Below, in pieces: positions 50,893-59,718 of a DNA stretch of 64,000 nucleotides. The stretch lies in assembly GCF_000284595.1 (NCBI RefSeq), contig NC_017671.1:4063001-4127000 (forward strand). Reading direction: 5' to 3'. The notes under the pieces were generated by a model. It was not told the origin of the DNA. It did not search any database and saw only the letters and a program-made list of their open reading frames with translations. The stretch comes from Stenotrophomonas maltophilia D457 (GTDB taxonomy: Bacteria; Pseudomonadota; Gammaproteobacteria; Xanthomonadales; Xanthomonadaceae). Both the position numbers and the translations under genes were made by a program. Numbering within the stretch: the stretch's first letter is position 1; the number at the start of each line of letters is the position of its first letter.

Positions 50893-51896
50893 CGACGCAG
50901 CTCCTCGACATGCACGCCGGCAGCCACGAAGGCAGCCTGCGCGGCGGACTGGTCACCGCCCACCAGGGCGACCACCAGCTGGCCATAGGGGGTGTCCTTG
51001 ATCCGGTCGATACGGCCGGACAGGATGTTGTAGTCGACCCCGGTCTGGCGCGCGACGCTGCCGAGCAGGGGTTCGTAGGTGTCGCCGCCGAGGAAGGTCA
51101 GGCGCACGATGCGCCCGCCCACCACGTCGAAATCGCGGTGCAACGCCCCTTCGTCCACGTGCTCCGATTCGCTGACGAACCGCCGCGTGGTCGGGTGCTG
51201 CGGATGCAGGAACACCCGGGTAACCGGTCCGGTCTCGACCATCTGGCCAGCATCGAGCACGGCCACGCGGTCGCAGACACGGCGGATCACGTCCATCTCG
51301 TGGGTGATCAGCACGATGGTCAGGCCCAGCTCGCGGTTGATCTTCGACAACAGCGACAGCACCGAGGCGGTGGTCTGCGGATCCAGCGCGCTGGTGGCCT
51401 CGTCGCACAGCAGGATCTGCGGGCGGGTCGCCAGCGCACGGGCGATGCCGACACGCTGCTTCTGGCCGCCCGACAGCTGCGCCGGATACTTCTGCGCATG
51501 CGCTTCCAGGCCCACGGTCTGCAGCAGCTCGGCCACGCGCGCGTCGATCTCCGCCTGCGGCGTGCCGGCCAGCTCCAGCGGGAAGGCGACATTGCCAGCC
51601 ACTGTGCGCGACGACAGCAGGTTGAAGTGCTGGAAGATCATGCCGATGCGCCGGCGCAGCGTGCGCAGGCCGTCCGCGTCCAGTGCGGTGACATCCTCGC
51701 CACCGATCAGCAGCCGGCCACCGCTGGGTTCTTCCAGGCGGTTGATCATGCGGATCAGGGTCGACTTGCCGGCGCCGGAATGGCCGATGATGCCGAATAC
51801 CTCACCGGCCTCGATGGTCAGGTCCAGCGGTTGCAGCGCGCTGACTTCGCGGCCGGCAACGGCATAGGATTTGTGCAGGCGCTGGAACTCGATCAC
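50889..51896 (-). CDS. metN: Methionine ABC transporter ATP-binding protein MetN
   Basis: 335 residues. Walker A GHSGAGKST (about 38-46), signature LSGGQKQR, Walker B ILLCDEATSALD and H-loop ITHEMDV are complete. The C-terminal NIL domain (RLTFLGGDTYEPLLGSVARQ to the end) binds methionine and gives transinhibition in E. coli MetN. First gene of metNI; a candidate sulfur-responsive motif and a palindrome lie upstream. Confidence 0.96.
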   Translation of the reverse strand: MIEFQRLHKSYAVAGREVSALQPLDLTIEAGEVFGIIGHSGAGKSTLIRMINRLEEPSGGRLLIGGEDVTALDADGLRTLRRRIGMIFQHFNLLSSRTVAGNVAFPLELAGTPQAEIDARVAELLQTVGLEAHAQKYPAQLSGGQKQRVGIARALATRPQILLCDEATSALDPQTTASVLSLLSKINRELGLTIVLITHEMDVIRRVCDRVAVLDAGQMVETGPVTRVFLHPQHPTTRRFVSESEHVDEGALHRDFDVVGGRIVRLTFLGGDTYEPLLGSVARQTGVDYNILSGRIDRIKDTPYGQLVVALVGGDQSAAQAAFVAAGVHVEELRR

Positions 51897-51981
51897 GGGC
51901 GTGGCTCACCGGCTGGGGACGGAAGGGGGCGTGCAGCCTACCAGCGCAGGCGGTCGCGCGCCCGCGCCATGGGCCAGAATG

Positions 51982-52000
51982 TTATTCCTTTTGGTTCTAA
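51982..52000 (-). promoter_or_regulatory. AT-rich motif upstream of metN
   Basis: Read on the metN strand it is TTAGAACCAAAAGGAATAA, with partial symmetry (TTAnnACC / GGnnTAA). It is the only AT-rich stretch in the gap and lies 86-104 bases before the metN start. Similar sequences precede sulfur-uptake genes in related bacteria as I recall; unproven. Confidence 0.4.
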
Positions 52001-52024
52001 GCCGCCCGCGCCGACGTGTTGGCT

Positions 52025-52086
52025 GGGGTCAGAGCCCCTGCGGGGATCCGACCCCGGGGTCGGATCCCCGCAGGGGCTCTGACCCC
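52025..52086. repeat. Double GGGGTCAGA-family palindrome
   Basis: GGGGTCAGAGCCCCTGCGG (52025-52043) continues to GATCCGACCCC, then the whole unit repeats in inverted order (GGGGTCGGATCCCCGC ... GGGCTCTGACCCC), giving a 62-base perfect palindrome. It lies between metN and the EamA gene. Confidence 0.9.
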
Positions 52087-52105
52087 ATTCCCAGGCCCAA
52101 CCGGC

Positions 52106-53002
52106 TCAGGGATGGTCCAGCGGCTTCGGTGGCTGCACCCGGTTCAGGCGCTCACGATGCAGCAGGTACAGTCCCGAAGCCACGATGATCGCGGCGCCCA
52201 CCCAGGTATAGCCATCAGGCAGCTGGCCCCAGAAGGCCAGGTCCCAGCCGATCACCCAGACCAGCCCGCTGTACTCCAGCGGCGCGATCATCGAGGCCTC
52301 TCCCAGCTGGAACGCCTTGGTCAGGGCGATCTGGCCCAGCGCCCCGGCCAGGCCCATGCCGGCGATCAGCGGCGCATGCGCCAGCTGCAGCGGCACCCAG
52401 CCGGGAAGGGACAGCAGGCCGGCACCGATGGCCATGATCACCAGGAACCAGACCACCATCGACTGCGAGGTATCGGTGCGGGTCAGCAGGCTGACCGTGA
52501 TCGCCGCCACGGCATAGGCGGTGGCCGCAGCCAGCACCATCAGGCCGGGCACCGAGATGAAACCGTCCACGCCCGGCCGCAGCACCACCAGCACGCCGAC
52601 CAGGCCGATGCCGATGGCGACCCAGCGCCGTGGCCCGACCCGCTCACCCAGCAGCGGTACCGACAAGGCGGCGATCAGCAACGGGGCGACGAAATAGATG
52701 GTGTAGGCGGTGGACAGCGGCAGGTCGCGCAGGGCGAACACGAAGCAGCCGATCATCGCCATGCCCAGCGCGCCACGCAGCAGGTGCAGGCCCCAGCGAC
52801 GCGGCACCAGCGAGCGCGGGCCGGCGCTGGCCAACACCCAGACCAGCACGAACGGCAACGAGGCCGCGCCGCGCAGGAAGGTCACCTCCAGGGTCGGATA
52901 GCTGGCCGACAGCTGCTTCATGCCAGCGTCCATCAGCGAGAAACAGGCGACCGCAGCGACCATCCAGGCCACCGCACGCGAAGGGGAGCGTTGCACGTTC
53001 AT
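52106..53002 (-). CDS. EamA/DMT-family transporter
   Basis: 298 residues with ten hydrophobic spans in two EamA repeats. Typical segments are VAWMVAAVACFSLMDAGMK at the start and FSIMIPLEY-like EASMIAPLEYSGLVWVIGW in repeat two. Members export amino acids, nucleosides or other metabolites across the inner membrane; the substrate is unknown. Co-directional with metN downstream but separated by the palindrome. Confidence 0.9.
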   Translation of the reverse strand: MNVQRSPSRAVAWMVAAVACFSLMDAGMKQLSASYPTLEVTFLRGAASLPFVLVWVLASAGPRSLVPRRWGLHLLRGALGMAMIGCFVFALRDLPLSTAYTIYFVAPLLIAALSVPLLGERVGPRRWVAIGIGLVGVLVVLRPGVDGFISVPGLMVLAAATAYAVAAITVSLLTRTDTSQSMVVWFLVIMAIGAGLLSLPGWVPLQLAHAPLIAGMGLAGALGQIALTKAFQLGEASMIAPLEYSGLVWVIGWDLAFWGQLPDGYTWVGAAIIVASGLYLLHRERLNRVQPPKPLDHP

Positions 53003-53031
53003 GGCCCATTATCGCCCGGTCGTCGCTTTCT

Positions 53032-53093
53032 GTAGAGCCGAGCCCACGCTCGGCTACTCTTCACAAAGCCGCCGAGCGTGGGCTCGGCTCTAC
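53032..53093. repeat. Facing SMAG pair between EamA gene and yajQ
   Basis: GTAGAGCCGAGCCCACGCTC... at 53032-53056 and its inverse at 53071-53093. It lies in a divergent promoter gap, so it occupies part of the yajQ upstream region. Confidence 0.82.
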
Positions 53094-53157
53094 AGGGGAC
53101 GGGCATGCGGGCCCTCGCGATAGAATGATCGCCACTGAAACCTGCGGAGCACCGCCC

Positions 53158-53640
53158 ATGCCTTCCTTCGACGTCGTGTCCGAAGTCGACACCCACGAGC
53201 TGACCAACGCCATCGACCAGGCCAACCGCGAACTGGCCACCCGCTTCGACTTCAAGGGCGTGGACGCAAAGTTCGAGCGCGAGGGCGATGTCATCAACCA
53301 GACCGCGCCGACCGAATTCCAGCTCAAGCAGATGAACGACATCCTGCGTGCTCGTCTGGCCGCACGCGGCATCGACGTGCTCAGCCTGGAGTTCGGCGAC
53401 ATCGAGACCAACCTGGCCCAGGCCCGGCAGAAGATCACCGTCAAGCAGGGCATCGAGCAGAAGATCGCCAAGAAGATCGCGGCGGCGCTGAAGGATGCCA
53501 AGCTGAAGGTGGAAAGCCAGATCAACGGCGACAAGCTGCGCGTGCAGGGCAAGAAGCGCGACGACCTGCAGGACGCCATCGCCGTGCTCAAGGCCGGCAA
53601 GTTCGAGCTGCCGCTGCAGTTCAACAACTTCCGCGACTGA
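53158..53640 (+). CDS. yajQ: YajQ-family nucleotide (cyclic di-GMP)-binding protein
   Basis: 160 residues from ATG 53158, with GGAG 9 bases upstream. MPSFDVVSEVDTHELTNAID and RFDFKGVDAKFE at the start and RVQGKKRDDLQDAI in the second half are YajQ hallmarks. The fold has two ferredoxin-like halves. The Xanthomonas homologue binds cyclic di-GMP and affects virulence genes, so the same role is inferred here. Followed by DUF1415 and SDR genes on the same strand. Confidence 0.95.
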   Translation: MPSFDVVSEVDTHELTNAIDQANRELATRFDFKGVDAKFEREGDVINQTAPTEFQLKQMNDILRARLAARGIDVLSLEFGDIETNLAQARQKITVKQGIEQKIAKKIAAALKDAKLKVESQINGDKLRVQGKKRDDLQDAIAVLKAGKFELPLQFNNFRD

Positions 53641-53741
53641 GGCATCCGCCGGGCCTGCCCCGGCGCTGCCAGCGGCAGGCACGACGGCGCGTTGCCAGCG
53701 ACGCGCCTACAATGGCGGCCCCGCCAGCCGACGTGCCCGCC

Positions 53742-54308
53742 ATGACCGATTCCCCCCTGCCCACCGATGACCCGATCGCTGCCACCAGCCTGTGGCTGGA
53801 GCGCATCGTCATCGGCCTGAATCTGTGCCCGTTCGCCAAGGCGGTGTATGTGAAGGACCAGGTCCGCATCGTGCTCAGTGATGCGACCACGCCGGAAGCG
53901 CTGGTTGAGCAGCTGGCCGAGGAACTGGTGCTCTTGCGCGATACGCCGGCCGAGCAGATCGATACCACGCTGATCGTGCATCCGCAGGTGCTGACGGACT
54001 TCCTCGACTACAACGATTTCCTCGACAACGCCGACGCCGCGATCGAGGCACTGGACCTGCAGGGTATCCTGCAGGTGGCCAGCTTCCACCCGGACTACCA
54101 GTTCGACGGCGTGGCAGCGGACGACGCCAGCAACTACACCAATCGCGCGCCCTTCCCCACCCTGCACCTGCTGCGCGAAGACAGCGTGGCGCGCGCAGTG
54201 GATGTCTATCCGGACCCGGACGTGATCGTCGAGCGCAACATCCAGACCCTGGACCGCATTGGCGTGGACGGCTGGCATCGCCGCCTGCGTGGCGAAGACC
54301 TGACGTGA
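53742..54308 (+). CDS. DUF1415 family protein
   Basis: 188 residues from ATG 53742 (an earlier ATG at 53712 would add 10 poorly conserved residues). Contains the DUF1415 opening WLERIVIGLNLCPFAKAVYVKDQVRI with a CPFAK motif and a C-terminal part rich in Asp, NYTNRAPFPTLHLLREDSV. Soluble, function unknown. Its stop overlaps the next gene's start by 4 bases, so it is coupled to the SDR. Confidence 0.9.
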   Translation: MTDSPLPTDDPIAATSLWLERIVIGLNLCPFAKAVYVKDQVRIVLSDATTPEALVEQLAEELVLLRDTPAEQIDTTLIVHPQVLTDFLDYNDFLDNADAAIEALDLQGILQVASFHPDYQFDGVAADDASNYTNRAPFPTLHLLREDSVARAVDVYPDPDVIVERNIQTLDRIGVDGWHRRLRGEDLT

Positions 54309-55108
54309 GCACGGTGCCGCCGATTGCCGCATGGCCGGCCGCGCCGCTGTCGGGCAAGGTGGTGCTGGTCACCGGCGGCGCCAACGGCATCGGCCGTGGC
54401 ATCGCACAGGCCGTGCTCGGTGCCGGCGGACGCGTGCTGATCGGCGACCTGGACGTGGAGGCCGGCGAGGCGTGCCTGGCGGAATGGCAGCGTAGTGGCG
54501 AGGCCGCATTCCAGCGGCTGGACATCACCGACGAAGCCAGCGTGCGCGACTTCATCGCCGTGGCCCTGCGGCGTTTCAGCCGTATCGACGGGCTGGTCAA
54601 CAACGCGGGCATCGCCGGACCGCATGGCACGCAGCTGCAGGACATGGACTGGGACGAGTGGCAGCGCCGCCTGTCCTCGCTGCACGGTGCCTTCCTGTGC
54701 AGCAAGCACGCACTACCGGCGCTGACGGCCAGCGCCGCCGGCGCAATCATCAACATCGCCTCGACCCGCGCCTGGCAATCCGAAGCGCACAGCGAGGCCT
54801 ATGCTGCGGCCAAAGGCGGGCTGGTGGCGTTCACCCATGCGCTGGCGATCAGTGCCGGCCCAACGGTGCGGGTCAACAGCATCAGTCCGGGCTGGATCGG
54901 CACCACGGCCTGGCAGGCCCCCTCGCGGCGACACGCACCGGAGTACTCCGCCATCGACCAGGCACAGCACCCGGTCGGCCGGGTCGGCCGCCCCGAGGAC
55001 ATCGGCGCGCTGGCGGTGTACCTGCTGTCGTCGCTGTCCGGCTTCAGCACCGGCCAGGACTTCATCGTCGACGGCGGCATGACCCGGAAGATGATCTACG
55101 CCGAATAG
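54305..55108 (+). CDS. Short-chain dehydrogenase/reductase
   Basis: 267 residues. Cofactor loop TGGANGIGRGIA (about 22-33), NNAGIAGP, and the active site Ser-Tyr-Lys in INIASTR ... HSEAYAAAKGG with Tyr and Lys spaced by three. The acidic residue after the second strand (GDLDVEAG) favours NAD(H). Substrate unknown. The stop TAG abuts the palindrome at 55109. Confidence 0.92.
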   Translation: MSTVPPIAAWPAAPLSGKVVLVTGGANGIGRGIAQAVLGAGGRVLIGDLDVEAGEACLAEWQRSGEAAFQRLDITDEASVRDFIAVALRRFSRIDGLVNNAGIAGPHGTQLQDMDWDEWQRRLSSLHGAFLCSKHALPALTASAAGAIINIASTRAWQSEAHSEAYAAAKGGLVAFTHALAISAGPTVRVNSISPGWIGTTAWQAPSRRHAPEYSAIDQAQHPVGRVGRPEDIGALAVYLLSSLSGFSTGQDFIVDGGMTRKMIYAE

Positions 55109-55217
55109 AAAAAGGGGACGGAGGGGATTAAGTCGTTTGTGCACAAACGACTTAATCCCCTCCGTCCCCTTTTTTTCTGTGCACAAACGACTTAATCCCC
55201 TCCGTCCCCTTTTTTTC
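55109..55217. repeat. GGGGACGGAGGG-family palindrome, copy 2 with an extra half
   Basis: Palindrome with arms AAAAGGGGACGGAGGGGATT and AAGTCGTTTGTGC (55109-55177), then a second right arm (GTGCACAAACGACTTAATCC ... CCTTTTTTT, 55178-55217). It fills all the space between two convergent stop codons (SDR and prlC), leaving 2 bases to prlC. Confidence 0.92.
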
Positions 55218-55219
55218 GC

Positions 55220-57250
55220 TTACGCCATGCCCGAGTGCCGCAGCAGCGCGTCGATCTGCGGCGCGCGGCCGCGGAAGGCCTTGAAGTTCTCCGCCGCCGG
55301 GCGGCTGCCACCACGCGACAGGATCTCATCGCGGAAGCGTGCACCGGTTTCAGCCAGTGCCTGCGGCGCTTCCTCGAACGCGGCGTAGGCATCGGCGCTG
55401 AGCACTTCGGCCCACTTGTAGCTGTAGTAACCCGCGGCGTAACCACCGGCGAAGATGTGGCTGAACTGGTGCGGGAAGCGGTTCCAGACCGGCGGGTGGT
55501 TCACGGCCACTTCCGCGCGCACTCGGTCCAGCAGTGCCAGCACGCTGTCCTGCGCCGGTTCGAACTGGCTGTGCAGCAGCATGTCGAACAGGCCGAACTC
55601 CAGCTGGCGCACCGTGGCCATGCCGCTATGGAAATTGCGCGCAGCCAGCATGCGCTCGTACAGCGCGCGCGGCAGCGGCTCGCCACTGTCCACGTGCGCG
55701 GTCATGCCCTGTAGGTGGTCCCATTCCCAGCAGAAGTTCTCCATGAACTGGCTGGGCAGCTCCACCGCGTCCCATTCCACGCCGTTGATGCCGGCCACGC
55801 CCAGTTCGCCGATGCGGGTCAGCAGCTGGTGCAGGCCGTGGCCCATCTCATGGAACAGCGTGGTCACTTCATTGTGGCTGAAGGTCGCCGGCCTGCCGTT
55901 GGCGCCCCGGCCAAAGTTGCACACCAGGTAGACCAGTGGCGTCTGCACGCTGCCGTCGCCACGCACGCGACGGTTGCGGCAATCGTCCATCCACGCACCG
56001 CCGCGCTTGCCCTCGCGTGCGTACAGGTCCAGGTAGAACTGGCCGACCAGCGCGCCCTGCGCATCGACCAGGCGGAAGAAGCGCACGTCTTCGTGCCACA
56101 CCGGTGCGCTGTCTTCCTGCACATGCAGGCCATACAGCTGCTCGATCACCGAGAACAGGCCGCCCAGTACCTTCGGTTCGGTGAAATACTGCTTCACTTC
56201 CTGCTCGGAATAGCTGTAACGCGCCTGCTTCAGGCGGTCGGCGGCGAACGCCAGGTCCCAGGCCTGCAGGGCATCGATGCCCAGCTGCTCGCGTGCGAAC
56301 TGCTCCAGCTCGGCGCGGTCCTTGGCCGCGAACGGCTTGGCTCGCGCGGCAAGGTCACGCAGGAAACCCAGCACTTCGGCCGGATCCTGCGCCATCTTGG
56401 TCGCCACCGAGTAATGGCCGTACGAATCGAAGCCGAGCAACGCGGCCAGTTCGGCGCGCAGGGCAAGGATACGGTCGATGTTGCCACTGTTGTCCAGCGC
56501 GTCATCGCCGAACTCCGATGCACGCTGCGCGCTGGCACGGTACAGGATCTCGCGCAGGTCGCGGTCTTCACCCCAGGTCTGCACCGGCAGGTAGCACGGC
56601 ATCTGCAGGGTCAGTTTCCAGCCGGTCCTGCCGTCCTTCTCTGCCGCAGCGCGCGCGACAGCCTTCACGTCTTCCGGCAGGCCCAGCAGTCGCGCTTCGT
56701 CCTCGATGTACAGCGACCATGCATCGGTGGCGTCGAGCACGTTCTGCGAGAACTTCGCCGACAGCGCCGACAGTTCCTCCTTGATCGCCGCAAAGCGCTG
56801 CTGCGCCTCAGGTGCCAGCTCGGCACCGCCCAGGCGGAAGTCACGCAGCGTGTTGTCCAGCACCTTGCGCTGGGCTTCATTGAAATGCGCCGCCTCCGGG
56901 CTGGCGGCCAGTGCCTGGTACTGGCGATACAGCGCCAGGTTCTGGCCCAGCGCGCTGGCGAAACGGGTCACCCGCGGCAGGTTGCCGTTGTAGGCCTCAC
57001 GCAGTTCCGGGGTGTTGACCACCCCCTGCAGGTGGCCGACCAGGCCCCAGGCACGCCACAGGCGCTCGGTGGCGTCATCCAGCGGGGTGACGAAGGTGTC
57101 CCAACGCACCGGCTGCACCCGCTCGGCTGCGCTGACGGCAGCTTCGGCCTCGGCCAGCAGCACATCCAGCGCCGGCGCGACGTGCTCGGGGCGGATCGCG
57201 TCAAAGCGCGGCAGTCCGGAAAAGTCGAGCAGGGGGTTGGCAACGGTCAC
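55220..57250 (-). CDS. prlC: Oligopeptidase A (M3 family)
   Basis: 676 residues from GTG 57248-57250, which has GGAG 7 bases upstream; the E. coli protein is 680 aa and this start aligns with it (MTVANPLLDFSGLPRFD), while the longer frame is unlike the family. Zinc site HEMGH near residue 466 in FHEMGHGLHQLLT, with the downstream ELPSQFMENFCWE Glu. It degrades short peptides including signal-peptide remnants in the cytosol. Confidence 0.94.
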   Translation of the reverse strand: MTVANPLLDFSGLPRFDAIRPEHVAPALDVLLAEAEAAVSAAERVQPVRWDTFVTPLDDATERLWRAWGLVGHLQGVVNTPELREAYNGNLPRVTRFASALGQNLALYRQYQALAASPEAAHFNEAQRKVLDNTLRDFRLGGAELAPEAQQRFAAIKEELSALSAKFSQNVLDATDAWSLYIEDEARLLGLPEDVKAVARAAAEKDGRTGWKLTLQMPCYLPVQTWGEDRDLREILYRASAQRASEFGDDALDNSGNIDRILALRAELAALLGFDSYGHYSVATKMAQDPAEVLGFLRDLAARAKPFAAKDRAELEQFAREQLGIDALQAWDLAFAADRLKQARYSYSEQEVKQYFTEPKVLGGLFSVIEQLYGLHVQEDSAPVWHEDVRFFRLVDAQGALVGQFYLDLYAREGKRGGAWMDDCRNRRVRGDGSVQTPLVYLVCNFGRGANGRPATFSHNEVTTLFHEMGHGLHQLLTRIGELGVAGINGVEWDAVELPSQFMENFCWEWDHLQGMTAHVDSGEPLPRALYERMLAARNFHSGMATVRQLEFGLFDMLLHSQFEPAQDSVLALLDRVRAEVAVNHPPVWNRFPHQFSHIFAGGYAAGYYSYKWAEVLSADAYAAFEEAPQALAETGARFRDEILSRGGSRPAAENFKAFRGRAPQIDALLRHSGMA

Positions 57251-57420
57251 GGCAGATCTCCAGGGAACGGGCCCGGCGGGCGGGCAGCTTCCCAGATATG
57301 GCGCTGACAGGCGCGGCTGACAAGGGGGCATGCGCCGGCGTTCACGTCGGCCTGACGGCCGCGCACCGAAGCTCTGGCTGCGGGGGAGTCCGCAGCGGTA
57401 CTTACCGAACGAGGCCCTAC

Positions 57421-57825
57421 ATGGAAGGTCTGGCTGCAGTGGCATCCATCTCACCGGCGCGCTCGCTGGCGCTGTCCGCCAGCCCGGCAGAACTGGCCTG
57501 GATCGCCGCGCTGTGCGATGCCGGCGACGACGCCCCCCGCCATTTGGAGCAGCTGCAGGCGGTATTGCAGCAGGGCGGCACGTTCAACGATGCCCAGGAG
57601 TGGTACCCGTTCGAGGTGATCGAGCGCGGCGCCAGCCAGTTGCAGCTGGGCCACGAGCGCGAGTTCGTGATCTGCGTGCTGCTGTGGCTGCAGGCATTGG
57701 CCCAGGGACGCGCCAGCATCCTGGACCCCAGCCTGCACCTGGATGACCGCGCGATGGACATCGAGGCGTTGCCTGATGCGCTGCGCGATGCGGTGCTGGA
57801 TGCGTTCACCGCAGCGGGGTATTGA
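57421..57825 (+). CDS. Protein of unknown function, 134 aa
   Basis: Starts ATG 57421 with GAGG 7 bases upstream. The middle resembles a helical regulator: EWYPFEVIERGASQLQLGHEREFVICVLLWLQALAQG; no signal peptide. The tail is acidic (HLDDRAMDIEALPDALRDAVLDAF). I do not recognise the family. It is divergent from prlC over 170 bases. Confidence 0.65.
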   Translation: MEGLAAVASISPARSLALSASPAELAWIAALCDAGDDAPRHLEQLQAVLQQGGTFNDAQEWYPFEVIERGASQLQLGHEREFVICVLLWLQALAQGRASILDPSLHLDDRAMDIEALPDALRDAVLDAFTAAGY

Positions 57826-57963
57826 GACGCCCCGGCGACCGGGTGGAGTCGACTGTGGGTCGACTTTCGCGCGCAGCGCGGGATTCTGGCGACCTGAACG
57901 TGGAGCGGTCGACCAACAGTAGACGCTACCCAGCCGATGCACAGCCGGCCGTGCGTTGCCGCG

Positions 57964-59076
57964 TTACAACGCTTCCAGGCTGCACCACGGCAGTTCGGGC
58001 AACCCCTGCCCGGCCACCGCCGCCGCCAGCTGCGCATCGGCGCCGTCGACATCGATTCCCTGTCGCCCATACCACGCCGGGTCGTAATAGCTCTGCGCAT
58101 AGCGCTCGCCACTGTCGCACAGGATGCTGACGATGCTGCCCTGGTGGCCCGCCTCACGCATCCATTGCGCGGCCTGCAGCACGCCGATGAAGTTGGTGCC
58201 GGTGGAGCCACCGACACGGCGGCCGAGCTGGCGGCTGACATGGCGCATCGCGGCCAGGCTCAGCGCATCGGGCACCTTCACCATCGCATCGACACTGGTC
58301 GGGATGAAACTCGGCTCCACCCGTGGCCGGCCGATGCCTTCCACGCGCGAGCCACCGCTACAGGTCAGTCCACGCCAGTCCTGTTCACCGGCCACGGCAG
58401 CCTTGTAGCCGTCGAAGAACACCGACACTTCCGGGTCCGCGCACAGGATGCGGGTGTCATGCCGGCGGTAGCTGACATAACGGCCCAGCGTGGCGGCGGT
58501 ACCGCCGGTACCCGGGCTGCACACGATCCATTCCGGAACCGGGCTGGGCTCTTCGGCCATCTGCTTGAAGATGGATTCGGCGATGTTGTTGTTGGCACGC
58601 CAGTCGGTCGCCCGCTCGGCATAGGTGAACTGGTCCATGAAGTGGCCGCCGGTTTCGCGGGCCAGCTTTTCCGAATCACAGTTGAGGTCGCAGGCGCGCT
58701 CGACCAGGTGGCAGCGGCCCCCATGGAACTCGATCGCCGCGATCTTTTCCGGCGAGGTGGTGGCCGGGATCACCGCAATGAACGGCAGGCCCAGCAGGCG
58801 CGCGAAATAGGCTTCGGACACGGCGGTCGAGCCACTGGAGGCCTCGATCACTGGCCGGCCCTCGCGCAACCAACCGTTGGCCAGCGCGTACAGGAACAGC
58901 GAGCGCGCCAGCCGGTGCTTGAGGCTGCCGGTGGGATGGCTCGACTCGTCCTTCAGGTACAGGTCGATGCCCTCGAACCCGGGCAGCGCCAGCGGGATCA
59001 GATGGGTATCGGCGGAACGGTTGAAATCGGCTTCGATCTTGCGGATGGCGGCGGCCACCCATTCACGCTGCGACAT
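57964..59076 (-). CDS. PLP-dependent cysteine synthase-family enzyme
   Basis: 370 residues from ATG 59074-59076. PLP lysine Lys53 in SHPTGSLKHRLA, asparagine-loop-like EASSGSTAVSEAY, and the phosphate loop CSPGTGGTAATLGRY. The sequence has a longer C-terminal half than CysK/CysM (about 310 aa) and several cysteines (DLNCDSEK, CADPEVS). It may be a cysteine synthase or a cysteine desulfhydrase; which is unknown. Confidence 0.88.
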   Translation of the reverse strand: MSQREWVAAAIRKIEADFNRSADTHLIPLALPGFEGIDLYLKDESSHPTGSLKHRLARSLFLYALANGWLREGRPVIEASSGSTAVSEAYFARLLGLPFIAVIPATTSPEKIAAIEFHGGRCHLVERACDLNCDSEKLARETGGHFMDQFTYAERATDWRANNNIAESIFKQMAEEPSPVPEWIVCSPGTGGTAATLGRYVSYRRHDTRILCADPEVSVFFDGYKAAVAGEQDWRGLTCSGGSRVEGIGRPRVEPSFIPTSVDAMVKVPDALSLAAMRHVSRQLGRRVGGSTGTNFIGVLQAAQWMREAGHQGSIVSILCDSGERYAQSYYDPAWYGRQGIDVDGADAQLAAAVAGQGLPELPWCSLEAL

Positions 59077-59201
59077 GGCGGGCAATCGTTATCAGGACGG
59101 AACGGTGCGATCCGGCCATTGTACGTCGCGGTGCCGTCAGGTGCGGGCCGGTAGAATGGCGCCATCCGGCCGGCAACGGCCCCGTCTGAAGGACCTCCCC
59201 C

Positions 59202-59717
59202 ATGACCATTCCCGCCCTGCGCGATGTCCCCGGCGTCGCCGCCCAGGCCCCGGCCGAAACCAGCGGCTTCGTGTTCAACCACACCATGCTGCGGGTGAAG
59301 GACATCACCGCCTCGCTGGACTTCTACACCCGCGTGCTGGGTTACCAGCTGATCGACAAGCGCGACTTCCCGGACGCCCAGTTCAGCCTGTACTTCCTGG
59401 CCTACGTGCCGGCCGGCGCAGTGGTGCCAGAAGACGACAGCCAGCGCCGCCTGTGGATGGCCGGCCTGCCGGGCGTGCTGGAACTGACCCACAACCACGG
59501 TACCGAAACCCAGGCCGGTGCGGTGTACCACGACGGCAACAGCGACCCGCGCGGCTTCGGCCACATCTGCGTGTCGGTGCCGGACATCGAGGCCGCCTGC
59601 CAGCGCTTCGAGGACCTCGGCGTGACCTTCCAGAAACGCCTGACCGACGGCCGCATGAAGAATCTGGCCTTCATCAAGGACCCGGACGGCTACTGGGTCG
59701 AAATCATCGCCAACTGA
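59202..59717 (+). CDS. gloA: Lactoylglutathione lyase (glyoxalase I)
   Basis: 171 residues with AAGGA upstream of ATG 59202. Glyoxalase I ligands: His in VFNHTMLRVKD, Glu in GVLELTHNHG, His in GFGHICVSV and Glu at the VEII C-terminus. The insert after the second strand (YVPAGAVVPEDDSQRRLW) suggests the longer zinc-type or eukaryote-like form rather than the 135-aa nickel E. coli enzyme. It detoxifies methylglyoxal with glutathione. A palindrome follows directly. Confidence 0.94.
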   Translation: MTIPALRDVPGVAAQAPAETSGFVFNHTMLRVKDITASLDFYTRVLGYQLIDKRDFPDAQFSLYFLAYVPAGAVVPEDDSQRRLWMAGLPGVLELTHNHGTETQAGAVYHDGNSDPRGFGHICVSVPDIEAACQRFEDLGVTFQKRLTDGRMKNLAFIKDPDGYWVEIIAN

Positions 59718-59718
59718 C

